Below, piece by piece: positions 45,276 through 55,600 of a stretch of DNA of 64,000 nucleotides. The translations under genes and the position numbers were made by a program. Source of the stretch: Ruminococcus flavefaciens (GTDB lineage Bacteria; Bacillota; Clostridia; Oscillospirales; Ruminococcaceae); contig CACWHY010000001.1 in assembly GCA_902760805.1 (NCBI GenBank), positions 124,001-188,000 of the forward strand. The letters run 5' to 3'. How positions within the stretch are numbered: the stretch's first letter is position 1; every line of letters begins with the position of its first letter. The notes under the pieces were generated by a model. The model ran no database searches and had not been told where the DNA came from. It saw nothing but the letters and a program-made list of their open reading frames with translations.

Positions 45276-46676
45276 ATGAAAAACGAAAAGGCGTCCGCTG
45301 TAGACAGAGGCGGATTTGGTTCAAAGCTAGGCTTCGTCCTGGCAGCAGCAGGCTCTGCTGTCGGACTGGGAAACATCTGGCGTTTCCCATATTTAGCGGC
45401 GAAATACGGCGGAGGCATCTTCCTGCTGGTATACATCATACTGGCGGTGACCTTCGGCTTCTCCATGCTGATCACCGAGATCGCACTTGGCCGAAAGACC
45501 GGAAAGAGCGTTATCGGTGCCTATAAGGACATCGACAAGAGGTTTGCGCCTCTGGGCTGGATAGCGGCCATGGTGCCGGCGCTGATCCTTCCGTACTACT
45601 GCGTTATCGGCGGCTGGGTATTAAAGTACATGATGATGTTCATAACTGGTGAAAGCTCTGAGGCTGCCAATGCGGTATACAGCTCCTCCGGCGGAGATCT
45701 GAGCTTCTTTGAGCACTACATAGGCCTTGTGGGACAGCCCACATTCTATTTCATCATATACGTTCTCCTGGGAGCGGTAGTCGTTATGCTGGGAGTTGAG
45801 AAGGGTATCGAGAAGGTAAGCAAGTTCCTCATGCCCATGCTCCTGGTGCTGATCATCGGTATCGGTATCTACACCCTCACCCTGGACGGTGCGACAGAGG
45901 GACTGAAATACTACATTCTTCCCAATTTCAAGGGATTTACCTTCACGACCTTCATGAAGACAGTGGCCGGAGCAGTTGGCCAGCTATTCTACTCAATGTC
46001 TATCGCAATGGGCATCATGGTAACATACGGCTCCTATATGCGAAAGGAGGACTCGCTGGAGGGCTCCGTAAGACAGATCGAGGTCTTTGATACTCTGGTG
46101 GCCTTCCTGGCAGGACTTATCATCGTTCCGGCCGTATTCGTATTCTCCGGCGGCGACGCAGCGGCTCTCAACAAGGGACCCGGCCTCATGTTCATCACCC
46201 TCCCCAAGGTATTCGACTCAATGCCTGCCGGAACCATTATCGGTATCGCATTCTTCATACTGGTCGCTCTTGCAGCTCTCACATCATCAATTTCACTTAT
46301 GGAGACCGTAGTTTCGGTCGTTATGGAGAAATTCAACATGAGCCGCATGAAGAGCTGCCTCATCGTTATCGTGATAACTCTTCTTCTGGGAATGCTGTCC
46401 GTCCTCGGCTACAGTGCATGGTCAGGAGTTACCATCTTCGATATGCAGTTCCTTGACTTCTTCGACTTCCTGACGAACACTATCATGATGCCGATCGTGG
46501 CATTCCTGACCTGTCTACTGATCGGTTATATTGCAAAGGTGAAGTACATTGAGGATGAAGTAGAGGCAAGCGGCCACAAGTTCCGCTCAAAGGTACTGTA
46601 CAAGGTCATGATCATGGTGATCTGCCCCATTTTCATGATAATGATCCTCATCACGCCATTTGTTACAAATCTCTAA
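45276..46676 (+). CDS. Sodium-dependent NSS/SNF-family transporter
   Basis: A 466-residue membrane protein with about eleven to twelve transmembrane helices. TM1 reads FVLAAAGSAVGLGNIWRFPY with the unwound Na-binding GLGN-WRFP motif, followed by YGGGIFLLVYII. It belongs to the neurotransmitter:sodium symporter family; bacterial members (LeuT, TnaT, MhsT) import hydrophobic amino acids with sodium. The substrate is not predictable here. AAAGGACAG precedes the ATG. It is monocistronic and would use a sodium gradient. Confidence 0.94.
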   Translation: MKNEKASAVDRGGFGSKLGFVLAAAGSAVGLGNIWRFPYLAAKYGGGIFLLVYIILAVTFGFSMLITEIALGRKTGKSVIGAYKDIDKRFAPLGWIAAMVPALILPYYCVIGGWVLKYMMMFITGESSEAANAVYSSSGGDLSFFEHYIGLVGQPTFYFIIYVLLGAVVVMLGVEKGIEKVSKFLMPMLLVLIIGIGIYTLTLDGATEGLKYYILPNFKGFTFTTFMKTVAGAVGQLFYSMSIAMGIMVTYGSYMRKEDSLEGSVRQIEVFDTLVAFLAGLIIVPAVFVFSGGDAAALNKGPGLMFITLPKVFDSMPAGTIIGIAFFILVALAALTSSISLMETVVSVVMEKFNMSRMKSCLIVIVITLLLGMLSVLGYSAWSGVTIFDMQFLDFFDFLTNTIMMPIVAFLTCLLIGYIAKVKYIEDEVEASGHKFRSKVLYKVMIMVICPIFMIMILITPFVTNL

Positions 46677-46683
46677 GAAGAAA

Positions 46684-46713
46684 GCTCCCTGCGGTCTGCG
46701 GGGAGTTTTTTTG
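46684..46713 (+). terminator. Terminator of the NSS transporter
   Basis: CTCCCTGC / GCGGGGAG hairpin followed by T7. Confidence 0.88.
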
Positions 46714-46722
46714 CGTATAGAC

Positions 46723-46760
46723 ACAGCAAAGCCGTACCTAGGGGGGTACGGCTTTGCTGT
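46723..46760. repeat. Perfect 16-bp inverted repeat without T tract
   Basis: Arms ACAGCAAAGCCGTACC (46723-46738) and its exact complement (46745-46760), loop TAGGGG. It lies just after a complete terminator. It may be a back-up terminator, a processing hairpin or a protein site. The remaining bases to 46970 show no gene or clear promoter. Confidence 0.6.
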
Positions 46761-46970
46761 CTGATTTGGCCCTTACATTAAAGCTTGGAATTATTGACGC
46801 TGCGCCGTGATTGTGCAGATAACGGAGCAGTATCTCGCATGAAGTTTTGCTCAGTGTGCCCTGTGTCACACCTTCTGTATAATATTATATTCATAATTTA
46901 GTCAAAAACAACCCATAAAACGAACTTTAGGTGGATAAAATACAGGGAAAATAAATGTTTTATCATTAAA

Positions 46971-46994
46971 CAAAAGCAGACCCGAGGGTCTGCT
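46971..46994 (-). terminator. Terminator of the AraC-type regulator
   Basis: GCAGACCC / GGGTCTGC hairpin (46976-46983 with 46986-46993) next to the stop, then TTTTG on the minus strand. Confidence 0.8.
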
Positions 46995-46996
46995 CC

Positions 46997-49177
46997 TTAG
47001 CCCTGAAGAAGAGTTCGATACTGCACAGGAGTCATCCCGGCGATCGAGCTGAACTGTCTCAGGAAGTATTTGCTGTCAAGATAGCCGCATTTTTCTGAGA
47101 TCTCGATGATACTCATGCTGGTGGTGGCCAGCTGATATTTTGCCTTAGCGATCCTTGCTGCGATGCAGTCCTTGTGGAAGCTGACTCCGAAGCACTGCTT
47201 GTATACGCTTCTGAGGTAGCCTGTGCTTCCAAGGAAGCGTGAGTGGAGGGCGTCTGTGTCAAAGGTCTCCTCGGGAGTCTTATAGACCACGTTTCGCATC
47301 TCGATCATCTCACGGTAGTGGCTGATCAGGCGCTTGTCAGACATTGCGTTTGCCTTTATATCGGCAGAAGCGCTGCACCTGCTGATGATATCGTCATAGC
47401 GGCTGCCGTCACAGCGCTCGGCCACGCACACGAAGGAGTCCATTCCGTAGCGCATAAGGTACTTGTGGTGCTGGATCAGGATAGAGGTCAGAGTGTCTGA
47501 CAGTACCTCAGGATCTGCGTTGCTCTGAACAAGGCAAACGAAGGTGTGGTCGCTGATCCTGCCGCAGATATCGTGGTTTCCGCATAGCTGACCTACCGCA
47601 CGGGAGGCATCTATGATAGCCTCGATACGGCTGCTGTTGTCCATATTTGTGATAGAGTCGTCGAAGAGCGCCACCTTCAGCATGATCAGCGAGAGCTGCT
47701 TGTCTCCGTGGGGAACAGCCGAACGGTAGGCTTTTTCCATACCGGCGGCGTTGAACATACCCGTCAGGGTGTCACGCTGCTCTGAGAGGTCCTGAACTCT
47801 GGTCAGGTACTGGATATCGTTCTTCATTCTGAGGAACTCCAGGCCGTTGGACACGGATTTGATCCAGTTTCTGAAAATATCATCGTAGGTGTCGGGGATA
47901 TCGTATTTCAGCACAACATGGCCGAACATCCTGTCGCTAAAGAACAGGGGCGTGAAGTAGTAAACAGCCGGGATCTCGCCTTGGGATAGGATCTCGGCGA
48001 TATCCAGCTTGTCGATGTCCTTGGGAGTTGTATCCAGCCAGGGCATGATCGTGCGGCAGCTGACCACGTTTGACATAGGCGCATCGGTGTCGTACCAGTT
48101 GGATGCAAGGCAGATGAAGATGTTGTAAACAGATCTGACGTGCCAGTGGTATTTTCCAAGGATCCCGATGAATTCATTGAGGTTTTGGCTCTGAGTCAGC
48201 TCCTGATCCACGGGAGTGAACAGATTCCAGAACTCGAAGTCACGCTTTGTTTTCTCAGCGTCAAGCTCCGCCCTATACTGGGCGTTATCGTGGCCGCAGG
48301 GACAGCTGTCTCCGTGGACAAGTATACCTGACGGCGGGATAAAGGGCTCCTCCGGGAGGCCGTTGAGCTTGGCGTGGAGGATCTTCACAGCTGAGACTCC
48401 CAGACCCTCACGGTTGCGCTGATATGTGGTCAGAAGGGGAGAGTAAAGGGTCCTTCTGCGTATGTATTCATAGCCAACCACTGTGACCTGCTCAGGTACA
48501 GAGATGTTATTCTTAGCAAACTTATCCAGTATGCCATAGGCCATGTAGTCGTTGGCACAGACGATAGCCTGGGGCAGCTTCAGCTCGCCCTTGATGTAGC
48601 GCTGAGCCAGCTCCTTGCCTGAGTCCATCCAGAAGGTGCCGTAGAAGATTCTGCTCTCGTCAACAGCGATATTATGCGAGATCAGGGACTTTTTGTAGCC
48701 GACGATACGCTTCTGTGAGGCTTCGATCTCAGCATAGCCTGTGAGAAAATCGATCTCAGTGAAGCCGTGCTCCTCGATAAGGTGATCGGTGATCTCCTCC
48801 ATGTCCTCCTCATCACTGGTATTGATGAAGGTGTAGCCGGGGCGGTCGAATTCCTCCAGATAAGTGCCTACTACGACTACTGGAACGTCCCTAGCTGAGA
48901 GGTGTTCTGCGATGATCTTGCGCAGCTCAACGTTGACGAAGGACTCTGCGATGATAACGAAGGAGCTGATATCCTCGGAACGGATCAGCTCGTAGATATG
49001 GTTTTCTGTAAAAAGAGACATTTCCATGATGTTTGGATTGAAAACATTGGAAATGACAGCTGTATCATAGCCCAGCTTCTGAGCCTGTCCCACCAAGCCC
49101 TTGAGTATCTCACGCTGCTCGATACTGTTTGCCTCGGCCGCTATAACGCCGATCACTGGGCGTTTAAGTTTTGCCAT
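46997..49177 (-). CDS. Hybrid regulator: periplasmic-binding-like sensor, GGDEF-like domain, AraC HTH
   Basis: A 726-residue cytoplasmic protein. Residues about 8-280 form a LacI-type sugar-binding domain (VIGVIAAEANSIEQREILKG, ITDHLIEEHGFTEIDFLTG, AIVCANDYMAYGILDK) without a LacI DNA-binding head. A linker domain of about 190 residues follows. At about 475-600 lies a GGDEF-like fold (LTGMFNAAGMEKAY, ICGRISDHTFVCLVQ) in which the GGDEF signature is lost. A C-terminal AraC double helix-turn-helix (about 630-725, ARIAKAKYQLATTSMSIIEI then SEKCGYLDSKYFLRQFS) ends it. The start follows GGAGGTG. It is divergent from the xylan-enzyme genes and probably responds to a xylan-derived sugar. Confidence 0.86.
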   Translation of the reverse strand: MAKLKRPVIGVIAAEANSIEQREILKGLVGQAQKLGYDTAVISNVFNPNIMEMSLFTENHIYELIRSEDISSFVIIAESFVNVELRKIIAEHLSARDVPVVVVGTYLEEFDRPGYTFINTSDEEDMEEITDHLIEEHGFTEIDFLTGYAEIEASQKRIVGYKKSLISHNIAVDESRIFYGTFWMDSGKELAQRYIKGELKLPQAIVCANDYMAYGILDKFAKNNISVPEQVTVVGYEYIRRRTLYSPLLTTYQRNREGLGVSAVKILHAKLNGLPEEPFIPPSGILVHGDSCPCGHDNAQYRAELDAEKTKRDFEFWNLFTPVDQELTQSQNLNEFIGILGKYHWHVRSVYNIFICLASNWYDTDAPMSNVVSCRTIMPWLDTTPKDIDKLDIAEILSQGEIPAVYYFTPLFFSDRMFGHVVLKYDIPDTYDDIFRNWIKSVSNGLEFLRMKNDIQYLTRVQDLSEQRDTLTGMFNAAGMEKAYRSAVPHGDKQLSLIMLKVALFDDSITNMDNSSRIEAIIDASRAVGQLCGNHDICGRISDHTFVCLVQSNADPEVLSDTLTSILIQHHKYLMRYGMDSFVCVAERCDGSRYDDIISRCSASADIKANAMSDKRLISHYREMIEMRNVVYKTPEETFDTDALHSRFLGSTGYLRSVYKQCFGVSFHKDCIAARIAKAKYQLATTSMSIIEISEKCGYLDSKYFLRQFSSIAGMTPVQYRTLLQG

Positions 49178-49280
49178 TGGGCACCTCCGAATCCTCATAT
49201 GGATCAGCCTATCCCCATAGGGCTGATAAAAGATCAATCAAATTAAGAAAATAATAAAAACCCCGTTTTTTTCTATTTAT

Positions 49281-49309
49281 ATTATATACAGTAAAATACC
49301 TCCTGTCAA
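49281..49309 (-). promoter_or_regulatory. Promoter of the AraC-type regulator
   Basis: Minus strand TTGACA (49309-49304), 17-bp spacer, TATAAT (49286-49281). Confidence 0.86.
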
Positions 49310-49373
49310 TATTTTTTGAACAAAAAAAGGTCATTATTTGATCATTTTGTCCACCTTTTCTGTACATTTGCCG

Positions 49374-49402
49374 TTGACATTAACAAAAAATGAATTTATA
49401 AT
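49374..49402 (+). promoter_or_regulatory. Promoter of the GH30 gene
   Basis: TTGACA (49374-49379), 17-bp spacer, TATAAT (49397-49402). The two divergent promoters are only about 65 bp apart, leaving room for one shared activator region. Confidence 0.86.
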
Positions 49403-49455
49403 GAATATATCGGAAATGTGCGTTACTCATAATTTTTAGATCAGGAGGTAATTAG

Positions 49456-52374
49456 ATGAGAACTTTCAGAAAACTCAAGTCCGCTGCTGCCGGACTTATC
49501 GCCGGTGCAATGCTGGCAACAACATTCTCTGCTGTTCCTGCTCAGCCCATTGAGGCAGACGCAGCCAGCACTTGTACGATCAATACCAACAAGCTGTATC
49601 AGTCGATCGACGGTTTCGGCGGTATAAATCACCCTGAGTGGTACGGCGACCTTACTGATGCCGACAGACAGCTCGCTTTCGGAAACGGCGAAGGACAGCT
49701 GGGCTGTACTATCCTTCGTATTTTCGTAAACCCTGACAGCAGCCAGTGGAGCAAGGCTCTTCCGACTGCTCAGTATGCTTCCAAGAGAGGCATCACGGTC
49801 TTTGCATCACCATGGGAGCCGCCGGCAAATCTCGCTGAGAACGGCTCTGCTTACGGCGGTAAGCTCCATCTTCCCAAGAAGAATTACGCCGCTTATGCCA
49901 ATCACCTTAATAACTTCGGTACATATATGAAGAACAACGGCGTTGATCTCTATAGCGTTTCAGTTCAGAATGAGCCTGACTACGCCAAGGAGTGGACAGC
50001 ATGGACGCCGGACGAGACTACCGACTTTATCGCTAACTATGGCGACAGGATCACAAGCACAAGACTTATGTCTCCTGAATCCTTCCAGTATGGCGCATGG
50101 GGCAACGGTAAGGACTACTACACAAAGATCCTTAATAACCCCAAGGCTTTTGCAAATTGTGACATATTCGGAACTCACTTCTATGGCACACCCAGAAGCA
50201 AGATGGACTTCCCGGAGCTTGAAAGCTGCGGCAAGAAGCTCTGGATGACTGAGGTATATGTTCCGAACAGCGATGTTGATGCTAATAAGTGGCCTGATAA
50301 CCTTGAGCAGGCTGTAAGTATCCACGATGCTCTTGTTGTTGGCGGTATGCAGGCTTACGTTGTATGGCCCCTCCGCCGTAATTACAGTATCATCTATGAG
50401 TCAACACACAGCGTTTCAAAGCGTGGATATATTTTCGGACAGTTCTCAAAGTACATTCGTCCCGGCGACTACCGTATCGATGCTACTGAGTCTCCCGATA
50501 CTAATATCCTCATTTCTGCATACAAGCACAGTGATACTCAGATCGAGATCGTTGCTATCAACAAGGGTACAACAGAGCTCAATCAGGTATTCGATATAAG
50601 CGGCAGAACTATCACTAATGTTGACCGCTACAGAACATCAGGAAGCGAGAACCATGCTGCTACAAAGAATATGAACGCAAGCGGTTCAGGCTTTAATGCA
50701 CAGCTCCCTGCACAGAGCGTTTCGACCTTCATCGTAACTCTGGAGAGCGACGGCAAGGACGTTCCTGATAACCCTGATGGACCTGTTGTGAAGGAGCCAA
50801 TAGAGCCTGATGCAAACGGCTACTACTACCATGATACCTTCGAGGGCGGTACATTCGATTGGACCGGCCGTGGAGCAGCTGACGTTCTCACCAGCGGCAG
50901 AACTCCCTACGCTGACACAGAGGCTCTTCTTGCTCAGAACAGAGAAAGCGCTTGGCACGGTGCCCAGAAGGCTCTTGACACGACTACGTTCAAGGCCGGC
51001 CAGGAGTACAGCTTCAGCGTAAACGTTACCTACCTTGACAGCGAAGCTGCAAGCCAGGAATTCCTCCTGTCCATGCAGTATACAGACTCTGCCGGCGAGC
51101 TGAAGTACACTCACATCGCTTCAGCCACAGCAGTAAAGGGCAATTACGTCCAGCTTGCAAATACCAATTTCAAGATCCCCGATGGAGCTACAAATCCCAT
51201 TATCTACGTTGAGTCAGCAGAAGGCACCGATAATTTCTACATCGACGAGGCTATCGTTGCAGTTGCCGGCACAAAGATCGATGGGCCTGCTGAGATCTCC
51301 TACATCTTAGGCGACATCACAGGCGACGGCAAGATCAATACCTTCGATGTTATCGCAGCAAGACAGGGCATTGGCGACGGTCTCTCCGGCGCAGCAGCTC
51401 TGGCAGCTGACGTTGACCAGAACGGCTCATTCACTATCGCAGACGCAGTCCAGATCCAGCAGTATGTTCTGGGCAGGAGAACAGAGTTCTCCGACTCTGC
51501 CAGTAGTGGCTCAGACGTAACACCCGGAAACGACGAGCCTCAGGGAGAGAAGACCTCCCTCACAATGGCTGAGTACACTCAGAAATACGCATCAAATATC
51601 GTTGAGAACGAGCCTCAGAGCTCCTGGGAGGAGAAGAGCGGCGTTCAGTACGGAACAGTAAAGGGCGGCACATACTACTCTACCACCTGCAAGCGCAATA
51701 AGAAGTACAACATCCTTCTCCCTGCAAACTACAGCGAGAACAAGAAGTATCCTGTTCTCTACGTTATGCACGGCTACTGGGAAGATCAGGACAGAATGAT
51801 CTTCAACGGTAACAACGGAAACAAAATGGTAACTCGCCAGATCATCGGCAATGCCATCGCTGAGGGCGCTGCTGAGGACATGATCGTGGTTTTCCCCTAC
51901 ATCTATTCCAGCGAAACACAGGACGCTTGCTCCGGAATGGACGACGCAAATAACGCAGCCTATGACAACTTCATCAACGACCTGACCAAGGACCTTATGC
52001 CTCACATCGAGAGCACCTACAGCGTCAAGACAGGTCCCGACAACACCGCTATCACAGGCTTCTCAATGGGCGGAAGAGAGTCTCTCCTCATCGGTATGCA
52101 GAGATCTGATCTTTTCGGCTACATCGGAACTATCTGTGCAGCTCCCGGCGCAACAGGCGCATTCAAGTGGGACAGCGGCAAGGAGCCTCACCTGGTGTTC
52201 ATGACAGCCGGCGGCAATGACCAGACTGTTTACAGCACCCCCGAGGGCTACCACAATAACTTCACCACTAACGGTGTTCCTCACGTTTGGCACTATGTTC
52301 AGAATGGCTACCACGGCGACAATTGTATCCGTGCTCATCTTTACAACTTTGTAAGAGCAATCTTCAAAGCATAA
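49456..52374 (+). CDS. Cellulosomal xylanase/esterase GH30-CBM22-dockerin-CE1
   Basis: A 972-residue secreted bifunctional enzyme. The signal peptide is about 1-36. The GH30 subfamily-8-like domain (about 38-430) has acid/base Glu173 (VQNEPDY), nucleophile Glu266 (WMTEVYV) and WPLRRNYSII, a match to the arginine motif that binds methylglucuronic acid. A CBM22 (about 450-608), an internal dockerin (about 616-675, GDITGDGKINTFDVIAARQG and DVDQNGSFTIADAVQIQQYV) and a C-terminal CE1 esterase (about 690-972) follow; the esterase has GFSMGG with Ser870 and a late His in NGYHGDN. It should cut glucuronoxylan and remove acetyl or feruloyl esters. AGGAGG precedes the ATG. Confidence 0.95.
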   Translation: MRTFRKLKSAAAGLIAGAMLATTFSAVPAQPIEADAASTCTINTNKLYQSIDGFGGINHPEWYGDLTDADRQLAFGNGEGQLGCTILRIFVNPDSSQWSKALPTAQYASKRGITVFASPWEPPANLAENGSAYGGKLHLPKKNYAAYANHLNNFGTYMKNNGVDLYSVSVQNEPDYAKEWTAWTPDETTDFIANYGDRITSTRLMSPESFQYGAWGNGKDYYTKILNNPKAFANCDIFGTHFYGTPRSKMDFPELESCGKKLWMTEVYVPNSDVDANKWPDNLEQAVSIHDALVVGGMQAYVVWPLRRNYSIIYESTHSVSKRGYIFGQFSKYIRPGDYRIDATESPDTNILISAYKHSDTQIEIVAINKGTTELNQVFDISGRTITNVDRYRTSGSENHAATKNMNASGSGFNAQLPAQSVSTFIVTLESDGKDVPDNPDGPVVKEPIEPDANGYYYHDTFEGGTFDWTGRGAADVLTSGRTPYADTEALLAQNRESAWHGAQKALDTTTFKAGQEYSFSVNVTYLDSEAASQEFLLSMQYTDSAGELKYTHIASATAVKGNYVQLANTNFKIPDGATNPIIYVESAEGTDNFYIDEAIVAVAGTKIDGPAEISYILGDITGDGKINTFDVIAARQGIGDGLSGAAALAADVDQNGSFTIADAVQIQQYVLGRRTEFSDSASSGSDVTPGNDEPQGEKTSLTMAEYTQKYASNIVENEPQSSWEEKSGVQYGTVKGGTYYSTTCKRNKKYNILLPANYSENKKYPVLYVMHGYWEDQDRMIFNGNNGNKMVTRQIIGNAIAEGAAEDMIVVFPYIYSSETQDACSGMDDANNAAYDNFINDLTKDLMPHIESTYSVKTGPDNTAITGFSMGGRESLLIGMQRSDLFGYIGTICAAPGATGAFKWDSGKEPHLVFMTAGGNDQTVYSTPEGYHNNFTTNGVPHVWHYVQNGYHGDNCIRAHLYNFVRAIFKA

Positions 52375-52404
52375 TAATGCCCCTCTCTGAAAAAATTATA
52401 TAAG

Positions 52405-52446
52405 GAAATGCAGCTGTGATCTTCCCTGTCACAGCTGCATTTTTCT
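52405..52446 (+). terminator. Terminator of the GH30 gene
   Basis: TGCAGCTGTGA (52409-52419) pairs with TCACAGCTGCA (52429-52439), followed by T5. Confidence 0.9.
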
Positions 52447-52556
52447 GTTTTGGTAAACTTGTCAGCAAAGTGATCATTAGGCGGCGATAATAGCAATATA
52501 ATGATATCTGGGAGATCAAATCATTCATAATGTACACCTTTTCTGCGTTTTATGAG

Positions 52557-52585
52557 TTGTAAAAATGTGACGAAAATCGTATGAT
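52557..52585 (+). promoter_or_regulatory. Promoter of the GH43 gene
   Basis: TTGTAA (52557-52562), 17-bp spacer, TATGAT (52580-52585), about 45 bp before the start. Confidence 0.65.
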
Positions 52586-52629
52586 GTTATTAACAGATAT
52601 TGAACACAGGGAATAAGGAGGATAAAATT

Positions 52630-55600
52630 ATGACAAATTTCAAACGGGCTGCTGCGGGAGCCCTTGCATCAGCACTTGTTCTCACTAGTGCAGCTGCATT
52701 TCCGCAGAAAACAGGGAATTTTGCAATGGAGGCAACCGCTGCTTCCTCTGTGAACAACCCGATCATCTGGTCAGATGTGCCTGATGATGACGTCATTCGT
52801 GTAGGCGACACCTACTACATGGTCAGTACCACCATGTTCTTCAGTCCCGGAGCTCCGATCATGAAGTCCAACGACCTGGTGAACTGGGAGATCTGCAATT
52901 ACGTTTACGACACCATGGCAAACGGCGATGTGCAGAATTTGACCAACGGCAAGCATGATTACGCTCACGGTCAGTGGGCAGCCAGCCTGCGCTATCACGA
53001 CGGTATGTACTACGTTTTCTTCGGAAGCTACGGCACCGGAAAGTCCTACATCTACAAAACTGACGACATCGAGAACGGCACCTGGACTCGCAGTGAGATC
53101 AACGGTATGTACCACGACGCTTCCATCCTCTTCGACGACGACGGCCGAAACTACCTGGTCTACGGCGGCGGTGAGATCAAGATCAAGGAGCTGAATTCAG
53201 AGATGACCGGATTTAAGTCCGGCGGCGTGGACAAGACCCTGTTCAAGACCAACATCTCCGGTTACGTTGCCGGTGAGGGCTCGCACATCCAGAAGATCGG
53301 CGACTACTACTACATTTTCATCATCGCTTGGCCCAGCGGAAGCGGTCGTACTGAGTATGTTTACCGTTCAAAGGATCTGCTGGGCACCTACGAGAGCAAG
53401 GCTATCCTCAGCTCCGGCGTTGGAAGCTACGGAAGCGGTGCAGCTCAGGGCGGTATCGTGGATACTCCTGACGGCAAGTGGTACGGAATGGTGTTCCAGG
53501 ATCACGGCGCTGTGGGAAGGATCCCTGTGCTGGTGCCTGTAACTTGGGAGAACGGCTGGCCTATCATGGGCGTCAACGGCAAGGCTCCGGTCACTTTTGA
53601 TATGGACTGCGCTCTAACAGGAACTCATCTTGCAGGAGATGACGATTTCAGCTACACCTCCAATGATCTTGCACTGGAGTGGCAGTGGAACCACAACCCC
53701 GATAACAGCGCATGGTCAGTTACAGACCGTGACGGCTGGCTGAGGCTCTACAACAAGAATATGGCAACTCATCTGCTCAACGCAAGGAATACTCTCACCA
53801 TGCGCACTGAGGGACCTGCCTGCTCAAGCTACATCAAGCTGGACACCAAGGGCATGAAGCCCGGCGACCATGCCGGTCTGTCCGCATTCCAGCTGAAATA
53901 CGGAAATATCGGCGTTTATGTCACCGACAGCGGCGCCAAGAAGCTCTATATGTCCACAAACTCCGGAAGCGATGTTGCCGGAACAACAGATGCGATCCAG
54001 GCTGAGGCTGACCTGACCGGCGACGAGGTCTACCTGAAGGTGGACTTCAAGTTCAGCGACGTCAAGAGCGACATGAGCGCCTCCAATGACATCGACAAGG
54101 CCAATTTCTATTATTCCTACGACGGCTCTAACTGGACAAAGCTGGGCAGCGAGCTTAAAATGAGCTATGACCTGAAGCTGTTCACAGGCTACAGAAGTGC
54201 GATTTTCAGCTATCCTACCAAGTCTACAGGCGGATATGCCGACATCGACTTCTTTGAGTACGACCGCACCCCCTGGAACGGTGCTGACGGCTCCGCTTCT
54301 GTAAACGGCAAGGGCGGACACGTTATCGAGCCCGATGAGAACGGCTACTACTTCCACGACACCTTTGAGGGCAACACCAACAATTGGGACGGCCGCTTTG
54401 CAGCCTCTGTTCTCACCAGCGGCAGAACTGCCTACGCCGGCAAGGAGGCTCTTCTGGTCCAGGAGAGAAGCGAGTCCTATGACGGCGGCAAGAGACCGAT
54501 CAGCTCCTCTGCTTTCAAGGCCGGCGAGACCTACAGCTTCTCCGCAAACGTTACCTATTTTGACGGCGGCGACAACACCGATTTTAAGCTGACTCTTGAG
54601 TACAAGGATGCTGAGGGCGAGACAAAGTACGACGAGATAGCCTCCGGAACTTGTCCTAAGGGCGAATGGCTCCAGCTTGCCAACGACAATTACACCATTC
54701 CCGAGGGTGCAAGCGGTCTTGCGATATACATTGAGACTACCGACAAGACCAAGAATAATTTCTATATCGACGAGGCTATCGGAGCTGTTGCCGGAACTCA
54801 GATCGACGGTCCCGGACAGCCTAAGATCCGCCGCATGATCCTTGGCGACATCGACTGCGACGGCAGGATCTCAGTTTTCGACGTTATCATGGGAAGAGAC
54901 GGCCTGGTGAACGGGATTTCCGACAGCATTTCTGCAAGAGCTGCTGATGCTGACCAGAGCGGCGAGTTCCAGATCAACGACCTGGTGCTGATCCAAGAAT
55001 ACGTTCTGGGCAAGATCAGCGAATTCCCGGACAACACACCTGTTTCTACATTCAGCTACCCCTCAAGCATCACATACCGCACAGCTCCCGGTGAGTACGT
55101 TCAGGCCTGCGCACAGGCCGGCAAGGTGACCAAGGAGAGCTACACCGGCATCAACGGCAACAAGTCCCTGAACGTGTACACTCCCTACGGCTACGATCCT
55201 TCCAAGAAGTACAACGTTTTCTACCTTATGCACGGCGGCGGAGAGAACGAGAACACTGTTTTCGCCGACAACAAGCTCCCCAACATCCTTGACCACATGA
55301 TCATGAACGGCGAGCTTGAGCCCCTGATCGTGGTGGCTCCCACATTCAACGGCTGCCCCACAAATGACGGAAATATGGGAGCCGGAACAGTTTGGGACGA
55401 GATGCGGCGCTCCATAATCCCCTTTGTTGAGGGCAAGTATTCCACCTATGCTGAGTCCACCTCAGAGGCTGACTTGAAGGCTTCAAGATACCACCGTGCA
55501 TACGGCGGCTTCTCAATGGGCGGCGGCTCCACATGGAATATGTTCATCAACAACCTGGACATCTGCGCATACTATATGCCTCTGTCAGGCCACTGCTGGA

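Noticed and set aside
46763-46970. Possible small gene or promoter (a TATAAT-like box near 46878) between the NSS transporter and the regulator
   Set aside because: No -35 partner at usable distance, no ribosome binding site and no open frame of note.
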